Assembly: GCA_018241865.1 (NCBI GenBank)
Contig: JAFECY010000048.1
Coordinates: 1-7,292, forward strand
From: Pseudomonadota bacterium
GTDB taxonomy: Bacteria; Pseudomonadota; Gammaproteobacteria; Burkholderiales; Burkholderiaceae_D
DNA: 7,292 bases
Direction: 5' to 3'
Every line of letters begins with the position of its first letter. Within the stretch, counting starts at the first letter, position 1. Below the pieces are notes generated by a model. That model was not told where the DNA came from, did not search any database, and saw nothing but the letters and a program-made list of their open reading frames with translations. Shown piece after piece: positions 6,078 through 7,292 of the stretch. A program made the translations under genes and the position numbers.

Positions 6078-7292
6078 ATGAAGTTGAAATTGAATGCAAT
6101 TGCTATGGCCGTCTCGACCGTGGCGATGTTTGGTTTTGCCACCACCGCCCAAGCCCAAATTAGCGGCGACGTTGTCAAGATTGGTCTGATTACCGACATG
6201 TCCGGCGTGTACGCCGACGTTGACGGCCCCAACGGCGCCGAAGCCGTGAAGATGGCGATCGCCGACTTTGGCGGCAACGTCAACGGCAAGAAAATCGAAT
6301 TCGTCGTCGCCGACCACCTCAACAAAGCCGACATCGCCGCTGGCAAAGCCCGCGAATGGATCGACCGCGAAGGTGTGGACATGATCCTCGGCGGCACCAA
6401 CTCCGCCACCAACCTCGCCATCGCCAAGATCGCCGCCGAAAAGAAAAAACCCTTCATCTCCATCGGCGCCGGCTCCTCGCGCCTGACCAATGAAGACTGC
6501 ACCCCCTACACCGTCCACTACGCCTACGACACCGTCGCCCTGGCGCGCGGCACCGGCGGCGCCATCGTCAAGCAAGGCGGCAAAGACTGGTTCTTCCTCA
6601 CCGCCGACTACGCCTTCGGCGCCTCGCTCGAAAAAGACACCGCCGACGTCATCAAAGCCAGCGGCGGCAAAGTACTCGGCGAAGTCAAACACCCCCTGAA
6701 CGCCTCCGACTTCTCCTCCTTCATGCTGCAAGCGCAAAACTCCAAAGCCCAGATTCTCGGCCTAGCCAATGCCGGCGGCGACTTCGTCAACTCCGTCAAA
6801 GCTGCCAACGAATTCGGCGTCACCAAAACCATGAAGCTAGCTGGCCTCCTGGTATTCCTGACCGACATCCACTCGCTCGGCCTCAAGCTGACCCAAGGCA
6901 TGTACCTCACCGACGGCTGGTACTGGGACATGAACCCGGAATCGCGCGCCTGGTCCAAGAAATTCTTCGACAAGACCAAGCGTGAGCCGACCATGCTGCA
7001 CGCCGCCGACTACTCCGCCACCATGACCTACCTGAACGCCGTCAAAGCTACCGGCACGGACGAAGGCGACAAAGTCATGGCCAAGATGAAATCGACGACG
7101 ATCAACGACATGTTCACCAAGAAAGGCGTGATTCGCCCGGACGGCCGCATGGTGCACGACATGTACCTGCTGCAAGTGAAAGCGCCGTCGGAATCGAAAG
7201 CCCCGTGGGATTACTACAAAGTGGTGCAAACCATCCCCGGCGAACAGGCTTACATGACCAAAGCCGAGTCTAAGTGCTCGCTGTGGAAGTAA
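6078..7292 (+). CDS. Periplasmic substrate-binding protein of a LIV-type ABC importer (LivK-like)
   Basis: This protein captures the ligand in the periplasm and delivers it to the membrane permeases. It has 404 residues and is complete, ending with TAA at the last base. Residues 1-26 form a Sec signal peptide: KLK, a hydrophobic core and AQA before the likely cut at 26/27. There is no lipobox Cys, so it is soluble. The mature part begins VVKIGLITDMSG, the usual start of the periplasmic-binding-protein type I fold (Peripla_BP_6), with AFG at the domain crossover (179-181). The only Cys residues, 141 and 400, could form a disulphide. AAAGGAG (6065-6071) is 6 bases before the ATG. Codons are strongly C-ending from about 6160 on, unlike livF just before, as expected for an abundant protein or a different history. 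This bias also produces long spurious antisense frames. The two permease genes are not in the window. The ligand is not predictable here. Confidence 0.9.
   Translation: MKLKLNAIAMAVSTVAMFGFATTAQAQISGDVVKIGLITDMSGVYADVDGPNGAEAVKMAIADFGGNVNGKKIEFVVADHLNKADIAAGKAREWIDREGVDMILGGTNSATNLAIAKIAAEKKKPFISIGAGSSRLTNEDCTPYTVHYAYDTVALARGTGGAIVKQGGKDWFFLTADYAFGASLEKDTADVIKASGGKVLGEVKHPLNASDFSSFMLQAQNSKAQILGLANAGGDFVNSVKAANEFGVTKTMKLAGLLVFLTDIHSLGLKLTQGMYLTDGWYWDMNPESRAWSKKFFDKTKREPTMLHAADYSATMTYLNAVKATGTDEGDKVMAKMKSTTINDMFTKKGVIRPDGRMVHDMYLLQVKAPSESKAPWDYYKVVQTIPGEQAYMTKAESKCSLWK

Noticed and set aside
6063..6737. Long minus-strand frame (224 codons) opposite the binding-protein gene
   Set aside because: It is Gly/Val/Ala/Asp-rich, as expected from the complement of strongly C-ending codons on the plus strand. 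The plus-strand gene has a signal peptide, ribosome site and family match.

Overview
The window looks like part of a betaproteobacterial chromosome, most likely Burkholderiales and perhaps an Oxalobacteraceae relative. This rests on protein style (a PutA tail of the proteobacterial trifunctional/bifunctional type, and an ABC pair with GRNGAGRT and LLDEPTQGMG motifs that I associate with Burkholderiales) and on moderate GC content. The genus is not certain. All six genes lie on the + strand, and I saw no tRNA, rRNA, CRISPR array, insertion sequence or phage gene.

Layout: (1) bases 1-980 hold the 3' part of putA (proline to glutamate). (2) Bases 981-1252 are an AT-rich gap (about 33% GC by count) with three DnaA-box matches, two nested direct repeats and a weak promoter candidate. 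(3) Bases 1253-4408 hold two closely linked catabolic genes: mmsA, a CoA-acylating (methyl)malonate-semialdehyde dehydrogenase, then a GMC-family FAD alcohol dehydrogenase. (4) Bases 4409-4553 are a short gap with a possible terminator, a possible promoter and an inverted repeat. (5) Bases 4554-7292 hold three genes of a branched-chain-amino-acid-type (HAAT) ABC importer: ATPases livG and livF, then the periplasmic binding protein. The two permease genes are absent and may lie just downstream, since the window ends exactly at the binding-protein stop codon.

How the genes may work together: PutA, MmsA and a LivK-type importer all fit use of amino acids as carbon source. MmsA serves valine catabolism (methylmalonate semialdehyde to propionyl-CoA) or beta-alanine/3-hydroxypropionate catabolism (malonate semialdehyde to acetyl-CoA). 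Its pairing with a GMC dehydrogenase resembles the mmsA1-hpdH pair described for 3-hydroxypropionate degradation in Cupriavidus necator, so that is my preferred reading of the pair. The transporter's substrate cannot be read from sequence.

Most of the window is ordinary metabolism. The points most worth a second look are the DnaA-box cluster upstream of mmsA, the two unequal ATP sites predicted for the LivG/LivF pair, and the abrupt change in codon use at the binding-protein gene. I did not find a clearly novel system.
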